Below are positions 32,899-41,555 of a stretch of 64,000 nt of DNA, one piece after another. The notes under the pieces were generated by a model. It was not told the origin of the DNA. It made no database searches and saw only the letters and a program-made list of their open reading frames with translations. The stretch covers positions 1-64,000 of the forward strand of contig NZ_JAAVJI010000011.1 of the NCBI RefSeq assembly GCF_012033695.1. Direction: 5' to 3'. Source of the DNA: Pseudomonas quercus (GTDB lineage: Bacteria > Pseudomonadota > Gammaproteobacteria > Pseudomonadales > Pseudomonadaceae). How positions within the stretch are numbered: position 1 is the stretch's first letter; each line of letters opens with the position of its first letter. The position numbers and the translations under genes are program-made.

Positions 32899-33798
32899 AT
32901 GGTTATTGACGCACGCCATCGCCGCCTGCTTCGCCTAGCGACTCGTGCGTCGTTGGCCGTCGCCACAGTATTGATCCTGTGCAAGGCCATCGCTTGGTAT
33001 TTGAGTGGTTCAGTCAGCCTACTGGCGGGGTTGACTGATTCAATACTCGATGGCGCAGCCTCCTTCCTCAACCTGCTGGCCGTTCACTACGCCTTGCGCC
33101 CTGCCGACGATGACCACCGTTACGGCCATGGCAAAGCCGAAGCCCTTGCCGGTATGGGGCAGGCACTGTTTATCGGGGTCAGTGCAGCATTCATTGCGAT
33201 TCAAGCCGTAGAGCGCTTGCGTTCGCCAGCGCCCATAGGCGAAGCGGGGATCGGCATCGCGGTGATGCTGTTGTCACTGGTGCTTACCCTTGGCCTGCTG
33301 ACGCTACAGCACAAAGTGGTGAAGGAAACCGGGTCTACTGCCGTACGCGCAGATTCTCTGCACTACCGTTCGGACCTGATGCTCAACGGCAGTATCCTGG
33401 TGGCTTTGGTGCTGGCCCATTGGGGGTATCCACAGGTGGATGCTTTCTTCGGGTTGGCCATTTCGCTGTACATCCTGTGGAGCGCCTTCCAGATCGGCAA
33501 AGAGAGCTCAGCCATTCTCATGGACCAAGAGCTGGACCCCGACGTGGCCCAGGACATGCTCGCACTGGCCTGCGCCATCCCAGGCGTTCTAGGTGCCCAT
33601 GACTTGCGCACGCGCATGTCTGGCCAGCACTGGTTCGTACAGCTGCACCTGGAACTGCCGGGCACCCTCAGCCTTTCGGCGGCACATGCCCTGTGCGAGC
33701 AGGTAGAGGCCGCCATTATTGCCCGCTTCCCAAAAGCCGAGGTGCTAGTGCACGCGGACCCGGAAGAAGCAGTGAACCACGTTCAATTCAAACCGTAA
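32899..33798 (+). CDS. cation diffusion facilitator (FieF-like)
   Basis: A 299-residue CDF antiporter exporting divalent metals (Fe, Zn, Cd or Mn) in exchange for protons. There are six membrane segments in residues 12-205; metal-binding residues appear as LTDSILDGAAS in TM2 and LHYRSDLMLNG in TM5, the FieF arrangement, with a His-rich HRYGHGKAEALAG loop. The C-terminal cytoplasmic domain starts at about residue 210. The last 16 bases overlap the convergent gene. Confidence 0.9.
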   Translation: MVIDARHRRLLRLATRASLAVATVLILCKAIAWYLSGSVSLLAGLTDSILDGAASFLNLLAVHYALRPADDDHRYGHGKAEALAGMGQALFIGVSAAFIAIQAVERLRSPAPIGEAGIGIAVMLLSLVLTLGLLTLQHKVVKETGSTAVRADSLHYRSDLMLNGSILVALVLAHWGYPQVDAFFGLAISLYILWSAFQIGKESSAILMDQELDPDVAQDMLALACAIPGVLGAHDLRTRMSGQHWFVQLHLELPGTLSLSAAHALCEQVEAAIIARFPKAEVLVHADPEEAVNHVQFKP

Positions 33799-34868
33799 CC
33801 ACGGCTGGTCAAGCAATTTGCCATGCTCTGCCTGAACAGGCTCACCACCTGTTCGGACGGCGCATACGTAGCCGTTTCCGGGTTGAACCCCGTCTGCTGA
33901 GCGGTCCAGTTCTGGCAGGCGTACCTGTCCTGCTCCATCTGCGAGGCCGTCTGGCCATTGGCGGGGTAAAAGGCGACGTCATAGCCATCAGTGGGCGTGA
34001 CAGGCTGCGGCTGGGACTGGGCAGGAGCGATGGGGGTATCCACTACCACGTACTCCTGAGTGTCATTCAGCCATTGGTAATAGGTGCCGGCAGCCACAAA
34101 GAACATGCCGCCCCCGATCCACACGCGAGAGGCATAGTCCGGCAGATAGCGCACACGAATGCCACGAGGGGGTGGCGTGACGATGTATCCCCCGCGGTCC
34201 GGTCGATACCAGTAGCCACTGGAAAAGTAGTAGTCACTGCCACGGTAAGGCACTCGATAGTTATCACCCGGGAAGCGGTCAATGCGCTGGCCTGGCCGAT
34301 ACTGAGGCCCTGGCCCCCATCCGTTGCCATGGGGGCGGGCATCCCAGTTGTGATCGGGGTAGCCACCCCCCTGCCACCCAGGGCCGCCGTGGGGCCGCGG
34401 CAGGTCGGGGTAGCTGCCAATCAGCGGCGGTTCGGTCTGCCGCACTTCGCCAGGCTTGGGCTGGATCGGAAGGCTATTGTCTGGCCGTGGCGGCGGTGGG
34501 CGATCGTTGCCGTTCGGGTTAGCCTGCCAGCCCTGCCCGTTCTGCGGGCCTGGCCCCATGCCTGGGCGCTGATTGCCGGGCGGCGAATAGTTGGGCTGCT
34601 CGTGAGGCGCTGGCTGATAAGGCGTCGCTTGGTAGGCAGGCGGCAGGTAATTGGGCCGCTGAACGCCTGGCCGTGGGCCGTCCGGGCGGTTGTAGCCTGG
34701 CTGTGGTGGGCGCTGTGGCCCCTGAGGCCCATTGCCTTGTGGCTGCCGATTGGGCGCAGCGCCACGTAGCTGGTCCTGGGCACTGGGCGCGTTATCAGCG
34801 AACGTCGGAGTGCCAACGCAGAGGCACAGCGCGGACGCACTGGCCAGGCACCAGGCGCGGGTTTTCAT
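33783..34868 (-). CDS. exported Pro/Gly/Gln-rich protein with DUF6515-like C-terminus
   Basis: A 361-residue secreted protein of unknown role. A signal peptide ends near TPTFADN. Residues 25 to about 190 are low-complexity, rich in Pro, Gly, Gln, Asn and Arg, with many PQGP, RPPQPG and NRPDGP-like repeats. The C-terminal third has GSDYYFSSGYWYRPDRGGYIVTPPPRG, YVVVDTPIAP and a final block with two Cys (ACQNWTAQQTG), typical of DUF6515 proteins. A cell-envelope or surface role is likely but unproven. ATG at 34868 gives the correct signal peptide. Confidence 0.75.
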   Translation of the reverse strand: MKTRAWCLASASALCLCVGTPTFADNAPSAQDQLRGAAPNRQPQGNGPQGPQRPPQPGYNRPDGPRPGVQRPNYLPPAYQATPYQPAPHEQPNYSPPGNQRPGMGPGPQNGQGWQANPNGNDRPPPPRPDNSLPIQPKPGEVRQTEPPLIGSYPDLPRPHGGPGWQGGGYPDHNWDARPHGNGWGPGPQYRPGQRIDRFPGDNYRVPYRGSDYYFSSGYWYRPDRGGYIVTPPPRGIRVRYLPDYASRVWIGGGMFFVAAGTYYQWLNDTQEYVVVDTPIAPAQSQPQPVTPTDGYDVAFYPANGQTASQMEQDRYACQNWTAQQTGFNPETATYAPSEQVVSLFRQSMANCLTSRGYGLN

Positions 34869-35000
34869 GATTGATCCTCGATACGTGCGGGGCACTGGTG
34901 TTTGACTTGAAAAACCAAAGGCGGTTCTGGGCGGCTATCAGCGGCTTTAAGAAGGTTATCGGCCGCGTGTTGGGTTTAATGAAAGAGCGCGCACAAAAAA

Positions 35001-35026
35001 AGGAGACCCCATGGCCTCCTTCGAAA
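35001..35026 (-). terminator. intrinsic-terminator-like hairpin without an upstream gene (minus strand)
   Basis: On the minus strand AAGGAG and CTCCTT arms close around GCCATGGGGT and run straight into seven T (from 34994-35000 on the plus strand). No minus-strand gene lies directly upstream before lrp, so it could end an unseen small RNA. The same bases, read on the plus strand, look like a ribosome-binding site and start codon (next entry). Confidence 0.45.
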
Positions 35027-35178
35027 ACAGCGTCCAGGCGCGTCGCTTGTGGCAACGGCTCACACATGCCAGCCTGATTGAGCCGGCACCAAACCCGGTG
35101 GCCAGTCGCACCTGTAGGGGCGGTGGCCGCAGGCGGCCTGATTGGGCGGCCTGCAGTGGACGTATGTCCGGGTGGTGA
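35011..35178 (+). CDS. possible 55-residue small protein
   Basis: ATG at 35011 is preceded by AAGGAG six bases upstream. It begins MASFENSVQARRLWQRLTHA and ends in an Arg/Gly-rich part before TGA. No family was recognised, and the composition of the second half looks like non-coding sequence. It lies in the otherwise empty 439-base gap (34869-35307) between the DUF6515-like gene and lrp. Confidence 0.25.
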   Translation: MASFENSVQARRLWQRLTHASLIEPAPNPVASRTCRGGGRRRPDWAACSGRMSGW

Positions 35179-35243
35179 TCATGGTGTAAAGCTTATCGCG
35201 CACGTTGCAGCACAGGATTGCGAAGATTGTCTGTGAAAAGGGC

Positions 35244-35275
35244 TATTGCGCAATATATAACTGCCTGGACATAAT
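35244..35275 (+). promoter_or_regulatory. promoter of the Lrp-family gene with overlapping palindrome
   Basis: TTGCGC (35247-35252) and CATAAT (35270-35275) are exactly 17 bases apart, about 30 bases before the start codon. The perfect 12-bp palindrome TATTGCGCAATA (35244-35255) covers the -35 box, a good position for autorepression by the encoded Lrp-type protein. Confidence 0.6.
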
Positions 35276-35307
35276 CATCCGCAATTAATCCCATCCAGGT
35301 ATGCACC

Positions 35308-35787
35308 ATGGGCAAGCTGGACCGTTACGATCTGAACATTCTTGCTGAACTCCAGCGTGATGCGCGCATTTCCAACCAAGAGCTGGCCGAGCGTATCGGT
35401 TTGTCTCCTTCGCCGTGTTCGCGCCGCGTCAAACAGTTGGAAGACGACGGCTATATCACCCGCCAAGTGGCGCTGCTGGACAGAAAAAAGTTGGGCCTGA
35501 ACCTGACGGCCTATGTACTGATTGGCATGGACCGCCATACGCCAGAACGCTTCGAAAACTTCGAAGCCGCTGTACGCAACCTGCCTCAGGTACTGGAATG
35601 CAGCCTGGTCACGGGTATGGAGGCCGACTATCAGCTCAAGGTTGTGGTTCAGGACATGGACCATTACCAGCAATTGCTACTGGGGCATCTCACACGTATC
35701 GAGGGGGTAACCAGTGTTCGCTCCAGCTTTGTACTTAACCAGGTCATTGCCAGCTCGGAGCTGCCGTTGTCTCACTTGCGGCCGTGA
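35308..35787 (+). CDS. Lrp/AsnC-family regulator
   Basis: A 159-residue feast/famine regulator. The HTH is at residues 4-60 (LDRYDLNILAELQRDARISNQELAERIGLSPSPCSRRVKQLE), and the RAM ligand-binding domain follows (VLECSLVTGMEADYQLKVVV). The SPSPCSRRV recognition helix places it with DecR/YbaO-like members that respond to amino acids such as cysteine. No partner gene is divergent from it; the next gene is amn. Confidence 0.88.
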   Translation: MGKLDRYDLNILAELQRDARISNQELAERIGLSPSPCSRRVKQLEDDGYITRQVALLDRKKLGLNLTAYVLIGMDRHTPERFENFEAAVRNLPQVLECSLVTGMEADYQLKVVVQDMDHYQQLLLGHLTRIEGVTSVRSSFVLNQVIASSELPLSHLRP

Positions 35788-35877
35788 ACATTGCTTCATA
35801 GTCGCGTATACAAGGGGTGGTAAAACGGTGTGGAACAGGCAAGATAAACGCCTTGCCTGAAAGAGAAGGATCCGCCT

Positions 35878-37344
35878 GTGAGCACCGAGCCGTTTGTTAC
35901 CTTTAGCACCCCTGAACAGGCTGTGGATCGCCTGGCCTGGCTGCATGAGCGTGCGACCACCGCGCTCAGCCAAGCCCTCAAGCGCTACTTGAAAGACCGT
36001 ACCGAACCCAGCCCCGAGGAAAGGGCACAGTTTCGGTACCCCGAACTCCGGTTTACCTACCAGTCACATGGCGAAGTACCTAGCACCACTCGCGCCTACG
36101 CCAAACTGCAGCTGCCTGGCACCTACTCGGTCACCGTGACCCAGCCGGCCGCGTTCCGTAAATACCTGATTGAACAACTGGCTCCGCTGATCCGCGACTT
36201 CGACGTTACCCTGGAAGTAGGCGTGAGCCAGCAGGACATCCCCTACCCTTATGTGGTTGAGCAAGGCGATGAGCTGGCCGGTACAGGCGTGACTGCAGCG
36301 GCACTGGCCCGCGTGTTCCCCAGCACGGACCTGTCAGCGGCAACGGACAACATTGCCGACGGCCTGTACGACTGGGCGGACGCAGATCCCCTGCCCCTGG
36401 CCCTGTTCGATGCCGCGCGGGTGGACTTCAGCCTGCGCAGGCTGGTGCACTACACCGGCAGCGACTGGCGCCATGTGCAGCCCTGGATTCTGCTCACCAA
36501 CTACCACCGGTATGTGGACCAGTTCGTGGCCCATGGCCTGGAACAATTGAACAGCGATCCGCGTTTCGTCCGCCTGGTCATGCCGGGGAACGTCATCATT
36601 GAAAAAGGCATGGACCACGGCGAAACCCAGGCGCTGGTCGCCAGCGTGGTCTGGCACCGCTATCAGATGCCGGCTTACCACCTGATCGCCGCCGATGGAG
36701 ATGGCATTACTCTGGTCAATATCGGTGTGGGGCCGTCCAACGCCAAGAACATCACCGATCACTTGGCGGTGCTGCGCCCGCACTGCTGGTTGATGATCGG
36801 CCACTGCGGTGGCCTGCGCGCCTCGCAAACTATCGGAGACTACGTACTGGCGCACGCCTACATGCGCCGGGATGGCATTCTGGACCGCCTGGTGCCACCG
36901 CACATTCCAATACCGGCGCTGGCCGAAGTGCAACTGGCCTTGCAGGACGCTGCTGCCCAGGTAACCGGCGAGCGGGGCGACGAACTCAAAAAGCGCCTGC
37001 GCACCGGCACCGTACTGACCTACGACGACCGCAACTGGGAACTGCGCTGGGCTCAGGAACGGCCGCTGATCAACCTCTCCCGCGCCGTGGCCGTAGATAT
37101 GGAAAGCGGTACCATTGCCGCCCAGGGCTACCGCCTGCGTGTGCCCTACGGCACCTTGCTGTGTGTCTCGGACAAACCGCTGCACAGTGAAATCAAGCTG
37201 CCGGGCTCGGCGAACGCCTTCTACAACCGCGCAGTGAGCCAGCACCTCACCATTGGTATCACGGCCCTGGACCTGCTGCGCACCCAGCTCAACGCACTGC
37301 ACTCTCGCAAGCTGCGCAGCTTCGACGAGCCGCCGTTCCGCTGA
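35878..37344 (+). CDS. amn: AMP nucleosidase
   Basis: A 488-residue enzyme cleaving AMP to adenine and ribose 5-phosphate, regulating the adenylate pool. The N-terminal half is the AMP nucleosidase-specific domain (LPGTYSVTVTQPAAFRKYL); the C-terminal half is a nucleoside phosphorylase fold (GVGPSNAKNITDHLAVLRPHCWLMIGHCGGLR; VDMESGTIAAQGYR with the catalytic Glu pair). The start is GTG at 35878 with AGAAGGA ahead. Length agrees with E. coli Amn. Confidence 0.94.
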   Translation: MSTEPFVTFSTPEQAVDRLAWLHERATTALSQALKRYLKDRTEPSPEERAQFRYPELRFTYQSHGEVPSTTRAYAKLQLPGTYSVTVTQPAAFRKYLIEQLAPLIRDFDVTLEVGVSQQDIPYPYVVEQGDELAGTGVTAAALARVFPSTDLSAATDNIADGLYDWADADPLPLALFDAARVDFSLRRLVHYTGSDWRHVQPWILLTNYHRYVDQFVAHGLEQLNSDPRFVRLVMPGNVIIEKGMDHGETQALVASVVWHRYQMPAYHLIAADGDGITLVNIGVGPSNAKNITDHLAVLRPHCWLMIGHCGGLRASQTIGDYVLAHAYMRRDGILDRLVPPHIPIPALAEVQLALQDAAAQVTGERGDELKKRLRTGTVLTYDDRNWELRWAQERPLINLSRAVAVDMESGTIAAQGYRLRVPYGTLLCVSDKPLHSEIKLPGSANAFYNRAVSQHLTIGITALDLLRTQLNALHSRKLRSFDEPPFR

Positions 37345-37353
37345 TCGTAAGCG

Positions 37354-37380
37354 GCGGGGCTGCTATGCTATCGGCCCCGC
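37354..37380 (+). other. hairpin between amn and rluE
   Basis: GCGGGGC and GCCCCGC arms with a 13-base loop lie ten bases after the amn stop. No U-tract follows, and the loop contains TATGCT, so it may be a processing or pausing site or part of the rluE promoter instead of a terminator. Confidence 0.35.
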
Positions 37381-37398
37381 TGCAATCGGTTTGCCCTT

Positions 37399-38004
37399 AT
37401 GCCCGCCCCTACCCGCCGCCCTCCGCCTCGCCGCGTGGCCAAAGCCGCTCCGGCCATACCCCGGCTTATCCTGCTCAACAAGCCCTTCGACGTGTTGACC
37501 CAGTTCAGCGACGATCAAGGGCGCGCAACGCTCAAGGATTACCTGGACCTGCCCGGCGTGTACCCGGCAGGGCGCCTGGACCGCGACAGCGAAGGCCTGT
37601 TGATGCTGACCAACGATGGCCGCTTGCAAGCACGTATTGCCGACCCAAAGCACAAGCTGGCCAAAACGTACTGGGTACAGGTGGAAGGCGAGCCTACCGA
37701 AGCGCACCTCAAACAATTGCGCGAGGGCGTGGTGCTCAATGACGGCCCTACGCTGCCAGCTGAAGCCCGCCTGATTACCGAGCCGGCCCTGTGGGCGCGC
37801 AACCCGCCCGTGCGCTTTCGTAAAAGCATACCCACGGCCTGGCTGGAACTGGTGATACGGGAAGGCCGTAACCGCCAGGTACGGCGCATGACCGCCGCAG
37901 TGGGCTTGCCCACCCTGCGGCTGGTGAGGGTAAAGATAGGGCCCTTTGACCTGGAAGGGCTAGCGCCTGGCCAGTGGCGGGAGATAGACCCTTCACACCT
38001 GTAG
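37399..38004 (+). CDS. rluE: 23S rRNA pseudouridine synthase E
   Basis: A 201-residue RsuA-family pseudouridine synthase; E. coli RluE modifies U2457 of 23S rRNA. AGRLDRDSEGLLMLTNDG contains the catalytic Asp in the GRLD motif, LAKTYWVQVEG and EGRNRQVRRMTAAVG are the other family motifs. There is no N-terminal S4 domain, which fits RluE rather than RsuA/RluB/RluF. It faces ladS with a strong hairpin between. Confidence 0.92.
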   Translation: MPAPTRRPPPRRVAKAAPAIPRLILLNKPFDVLTQFSDDQGRATLKDYLDLPGVYPAGRLDRDSEGLLMLTNDGRLQARIADPKHKLAKTYWVQVEGEPTEAHLKQLREGVVLNDGPTLPAEARLITEPALWARNPPVRFRKSIPTAWLELVIREGRNRQVRRMTAAVGLPTLRLVRVKIGPFDLEGLAPGQWREIDPSHL

Positions 38005-38036
38005 TGTGGTGACCTGAAAACTTGGGGGCTACCGTG

Positions 38037-38075
38037 GCCCGGCAGCCCGGCTTCAAGCCGATAAAGCTGCCGGGC
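38037..38075. terminator. long hairpin between convergent rluE and ladS
   Basis: GCCCGGCAGC (38037-38046) and GCTGCCGGGC (38066-38075) form a perfect 10-bp stem; an inner CGGCT/AGCCG stem lies in the loop. The structure contains the ladS stop codon and the last codons. It could act in both directions, although neither side has a strong U-tract. Confidence 0.5.
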
Positions 38076-40449
38076 TGTGCAGCGCTACAGCAGAAGTTGC
38101 CAGCAATTGCGTTGCCAACACCCCTTGCAGCACCTCGAAACGCACAGGGCGCGTGATCACGGCGGCTGCGCCTGCATCCAGGCAGCGTTGGCGATCGGCA
38201 CTCGACGCGCTGTCGATCATTGCCAGCAGGTTCAAACGCGCCGAGCCCTGCCGTAGCCGGCCCAGTTGTTCCAGTAGTGCATCCATACCGTCATTGGCTT
38301 CCAACAGCACGGCAGTGGCGGGCTGGCCCGCTGCGCTTTCCAGCACAATCGCTTCGCTGCCCAGGCTGTGCACCTTGTACCCCAACCGCAGCAGCATCCC
38401 GCGAGTAAACAGCTGGTCCACACGCTCGTTCTCGATCAGCACCACTGTACAGTCCCCTGGGTAACGCCCGCTAGGGCTGCCAGGCACGCCCCAGCATGCC
38501 GCCTGCTCAGGCGCAGGCCCATCGACACCTAGGGTTAGCGTCAGCTCGAAACAACTGCCTTGCCCAAGTTCGGACTGGTGGCTGAGCACGCCGCCTACCA
38601 GCGTCGCCAATTGGCGCGAAATGGCCAACCCTATGCCCAACCCACCGTGCTCGCGGGTACTGGAGGCATCACCCTGATAAAACTGTTGGTAAAGCGTGTC
38701 GTCGGGCACATCCAGGCCAATGCCTGTATCGATGACCCGAAACACCACGCGTACATCGCTGTAGTGCTGCTCAAGGGCTGCCACTTCCAACGTAACCGAG
38801 CCGGCTTGAGTAAACTTGATGGCGTTGTCCAGCAAACGCCCCAGGCATAACGCTATTTTCTTCAGATCGCCATGCAAGGTATCGGGCACACCGGGCACAA
38901 CGCGGGTGCGCAGGGCGAGCCCTTTGCCGGTGGCTTGGCCGACAAACTGCATGTGCAGGCTATCCAGCAATACCTGCAGCCGGAACGGTGCCTGTTGCGA
39001 AGACAGGCGCCCGGCCTGTAGCTCAGTAAGAATCAGAATATCGTCCACCATGCGCATCATGTCGCGGGCCGAGTGAGCCGCCGTGCGCTGGTAGGTGGCC
39101 AACTCGGTGCCCATGGGTAAGGTTTGCATCAGTTCCAGCGAGCCGATCACACCATTCATGGGCGTGCGCAATTCGTGCGTCACCGTGGCAAGGAATCCGT
39201 CTTTAAGGCGATTGCTGTTGGACAACTGAAGGTTGAGCGCTTCAAGCCGCTGATGGGCATCCATCAGCACCTGAGCCTGCTGGTCGCGCATCACATTGAT
39301 ACGGTGGGCCAGCGCCAAAGACAGCAAAGCCACTTCCAGCGCCGAGCCCAATTGGCTGGCATACATGGTCAGGAACATATTGGGCAGCAGCCCTAGCACC
39401 ATGAACGTGTTGGCAAAACCGCCAACCAGGAACGCAGACCACGCAATCATGAAGTAGCGGGCCTGCCGCTGCCCTTTGGACCAAGCGATGGTGCCTGCAA
39501 TGAAAATCAGGAGAATGAACACCAGAGCCAGCCCGGTCGCCAGGCGCAAGGCCAGGCCATAGCCTGCCATCAACGACAACCCCATGACCGCCACGCCTGC
39601 GCCCATCAACAGGGTTAACAGGCGGTCCACCCAAGGGCTATGGCTAGGGGTGTGCAGGAAATAACGTGAAAACTGACAGCCAAAAAAGGCTGCGGCGCCA
39701 ACGAAGAAAGGCGTGGCCGCATTCGCCCACCAAGGGTTGTCAGGCCAGAAGAACTGAATGCCTGCGCCATTGATCGAGACCTGGTACAACCCGAACGAGG
39801 CAATATAAAGGATGTAGTACAGGTAGCTGGTATCGCGGACGCTGAGGTAGATAAACAGGTTGTAGACCAGCATCACCAGCAGCACGCCGTAGATAAGGCC
39901 GAACACGTAGATCCGTTCTGGCTGTGCTTCCAGATACGCTTCTGTGGACCATAGCGACAGAGGCACCTGGACCGAACCTTCGCTCTGGACACGCAACAAC
40001 GCTGTGCGGTGCTCGCCAGGTTTGAAGGGCACGCTGAACACGTAGGTGTTCTGCTTCAACGGCCGGCTGGCCCACGGCAACTCATCCCCTGTGCGGGCTT
40101 CAAGCCGCCAGCGTCCATTGCCGTCCTGCAGGTAAAGGTCCACATGGTCCATAGGCGGATAGGCCAGGTCCAGTAACCAGTTGCGCGCGCCGTTGGAGGT
40201 GGGGGTGGGTACATAGCGCAGGTCGACCTTGAGCCAGAAGGCTGCGCTGGAATAGCCTGCATTCAATACGGCAGTGGTGTTTGGCGTGAAGGGCTGCGCC
40301 AGCACCTGGTCCAAGGTAGCCGTGCCGGCCTTGTCCTCAAAATACGCCAGGTGCTGCCCAAGGGGCAGCGTGCGGGTGCTGTCATCAAAGTCCACTGCGC
40401 TTGCCAGCAAGGACCACCCGCACAGCACCAGAAAGAAAATGTAGCGCAT
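38053..40449 (-). CDS. ladS: hybrid sensor kinase LadS
   Basis: A 798-residue inner-membrane sensor: signal peptide (1-18), periplasmic 7TMR-DISM extracellular domain (about 30-175), seven membrane segments (about 180-385), a HisKA domain with phospho-His H425 in TVTHELRTPMNG, an ATPase domain (DNAIKF, VIDTGIGLD, GGLGIGLAI) and a C-terminal receiver-like domain (about 667-785). The thiD-thiE-hemL neighbours match the P. aeruginosa ladS locus, where LadS feeds the GacS/GacA-Rsm switch to biofilm life. In the receiver the phospho-acceptor Asp is E717 and the conserved Lys is R767, so it looks inactive. ATG at 40449. Confidence 0.9.
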   Translation of the reverse strand: MRYIFFLVLCGWSLLASAVDFDDSTRTLPLGQHLAYFEDKAGTATLDQVLAQPFTPNTTAVLNAGYSSAAFWLKVDLRYVPTPTSNGARNWLLDLAYPPMDHVDLYLQDGNGRWRLEARTGDELPWASRPLKQNTYVFSVPFKPGEHRTALLRVQSEGSVQVPLSLWSTEAYLEAQPERIYVFGLIYGVLLVMLVYNLFIYLSVRDTSYLYYILYIASFGLYQVSINGAGIQFFWPDNPWWANAATPFFVGAAAFFGCQFSRYFLHTPSHSPWVDRLLTLLMGAGVAVMGLSLMAGYGLALRLATGLALVFILLIFIAGTIAWSKGQRQARYFMIAWSAFLVGGFANTFMVLGLLPNMFLTMYASQLGSALEVALLSLALAHRINVMRDQQAQVLMDAHQRLEALNLQLSNSNRLKDGFLATVTHELRTPMNGVIGSLELMQTLPMGTELATYQRTAAHSARDMMRMVDDILILTELQAGRLSSQQAPFRLQVLLDSLHMQFVGQATGKGLALRTRVVPGVPDTLHGDLKKIALCLGRLLDNAIKFTQAGSVTLEVAALEQHYSDVRVVFRVIDTGIGLDVPDDTLYQQFYQGDASSTREHGGLGIGLAISRQLATLVGGVLSHQSELGQGSCFELTLTLGVDGPAPEQAACWGVPGSPSGRYPGDCTVVLIENERVDQLFTRGMLLRLGYKVHSLGSEAIVLESAAGQPATAVLLEANDGMDALLEQLGRLRQGSARLNLLAMIDSASSADRQRCLDAGAAAVITRPVRFEVLQGVLATQLLATSAVALHSPAALSA

Positions 40450-40708
40450 ACCGCCCCATTACAGATGCCAGGCACCGTAGGCCCCTTCAAGCTCCCTTTT
40501 GAGCCGACGTGCTGGCAACCTGTTATCAATTTTGCCGCATCCTACCATGCCGATTACCGCTGTATCACTTTCTCGCCAGGGCGCTGCAGCCAGGCATGCT
40601 TTCTGTATTGGCTTGTGGTCCATGGCCCCATGCCCCAAAGGGTTGAACCGCTAAAATCAGCCTTACCATAGCCACGCTGCCGCCACTTTGGTGATAAGCT
40701 CGCGCACC

Positions 40709-41506
40709 ATGAATACCTACACCTCACGCCCTGTTGTTCTCTGCCTCTCGGGCCATGACCCAAGTGGCGGTGCCGGCCTGCAGGCCGATATCGAGGCCCT
40801 GATTGCCCAGGGCTGCCATGCTGCCCCGGCGGTTACTGCTCTAACGGTACAGAACACCGTGGACGTGCTGGATTTCCGCGTGCTGGACCGTGAATGGGTA
40901 CTGGCCCAGGCCCACGCCGTCATGGCGGATTCACCTATTGCTGCGATCAAGCTAGGCATGCTGGGCTCGCTGGCCATGGTCGATACCGTGGTCGAGGTAA
41001 TCCTGGCCAACCCAGGCATCCCTGTTGTCTGCGATCCGGTGCTGCGGGCAGGCGGCGGCAGCCGGCTGGGCAAGGATGAAGTAGGCTACGCCATTCGTGA
41101 ACGGGTGCTGCCCTTGGCCACGATCACCACGCCCAACCTGCCCGAAGCGCGTATCCTGGCAGAGCTACCCGACGGTTCGGCCCAGGCCTGTGCCCAAGTG
41201 CTGCTTGCCCACTGCCCCCATGTGCTGATCACTGGCGGCCATGGCGATGAGCAGGCCATTCACAACCGATTGTTCAGCCGTAACGGCTCGCAAGATACGC
41301 GCACTTGCCAGCGCTTGCCGGGTAGTTACCATGGTTCCGGTTGCACCTTGGCCAGTGCCCTGGCGGGTCGCCTGGCCTTGGGCCAAAGCCTGGCCAGTGC
41401 CGTGCACACAGCACTGGACTACACCTGGCGTACCTTGCGTGATGCCGAGCAACTGGGCAAAGGCCAGTATGTGCCACGCCGGTTGCCACTGGATTTCTGC
41501 CACTGA
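40709..41506 (+). CDS. thiD: hydroxymethylpyrimidine/phosphomethylpyrimidine kinase
   Basis: A 265-residue ribokinase-fold enzyme phosphorylating HMP and HMP-P for thiamine synthesis. LCLSGHDPSGGAGLQADIEA is the N-terminal substrate motif; VCDPVLRAGGGSRLG and GSYHGSGCTLASALAG (anion hole and catalytic Asp/Cys region) complete the family pattern. The ATG at 40709 is preferred to a start seven codons upstream. It is divergent from ladS and 49 bases before thiE. Confidence 0.93.
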   Translation: MNTYTSRPVVLCLSGHDPSGGAGLQADIEALIAQGCHAAPAVTALTVQNTVDVLDFRVLDREWVLAQAHAVMADSPIAAIKLGMLGSLAMVDTVVEVILANPGIPVVCDPVLRAGGGSRLGKDEVGYAIRERVLPLATITTPNLPEARILAELPDGSAQACAQVLLAHCPHVLITGGHGDEQAIHNRLFSRNGSQDTRTCQRLPGSYHGSGCTLASALAGRLALGQSLASAVHTALDYTWRTLRDAEQLGKGQYVPRRLPLDFCH

Positions 41507-41555
41507 ATACGCCTGCTCAGGGCGGCAAGCCTTACAGGGCCCCAAGAGGTTTGAA

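Noticed and set aside
36334..37302. 322-codon minus-strand frame opposite amn
   Set aside because: Antisense to AMP nucleosidase, no motif, composition rich in Val/Gln/His typical of a shadow frame.
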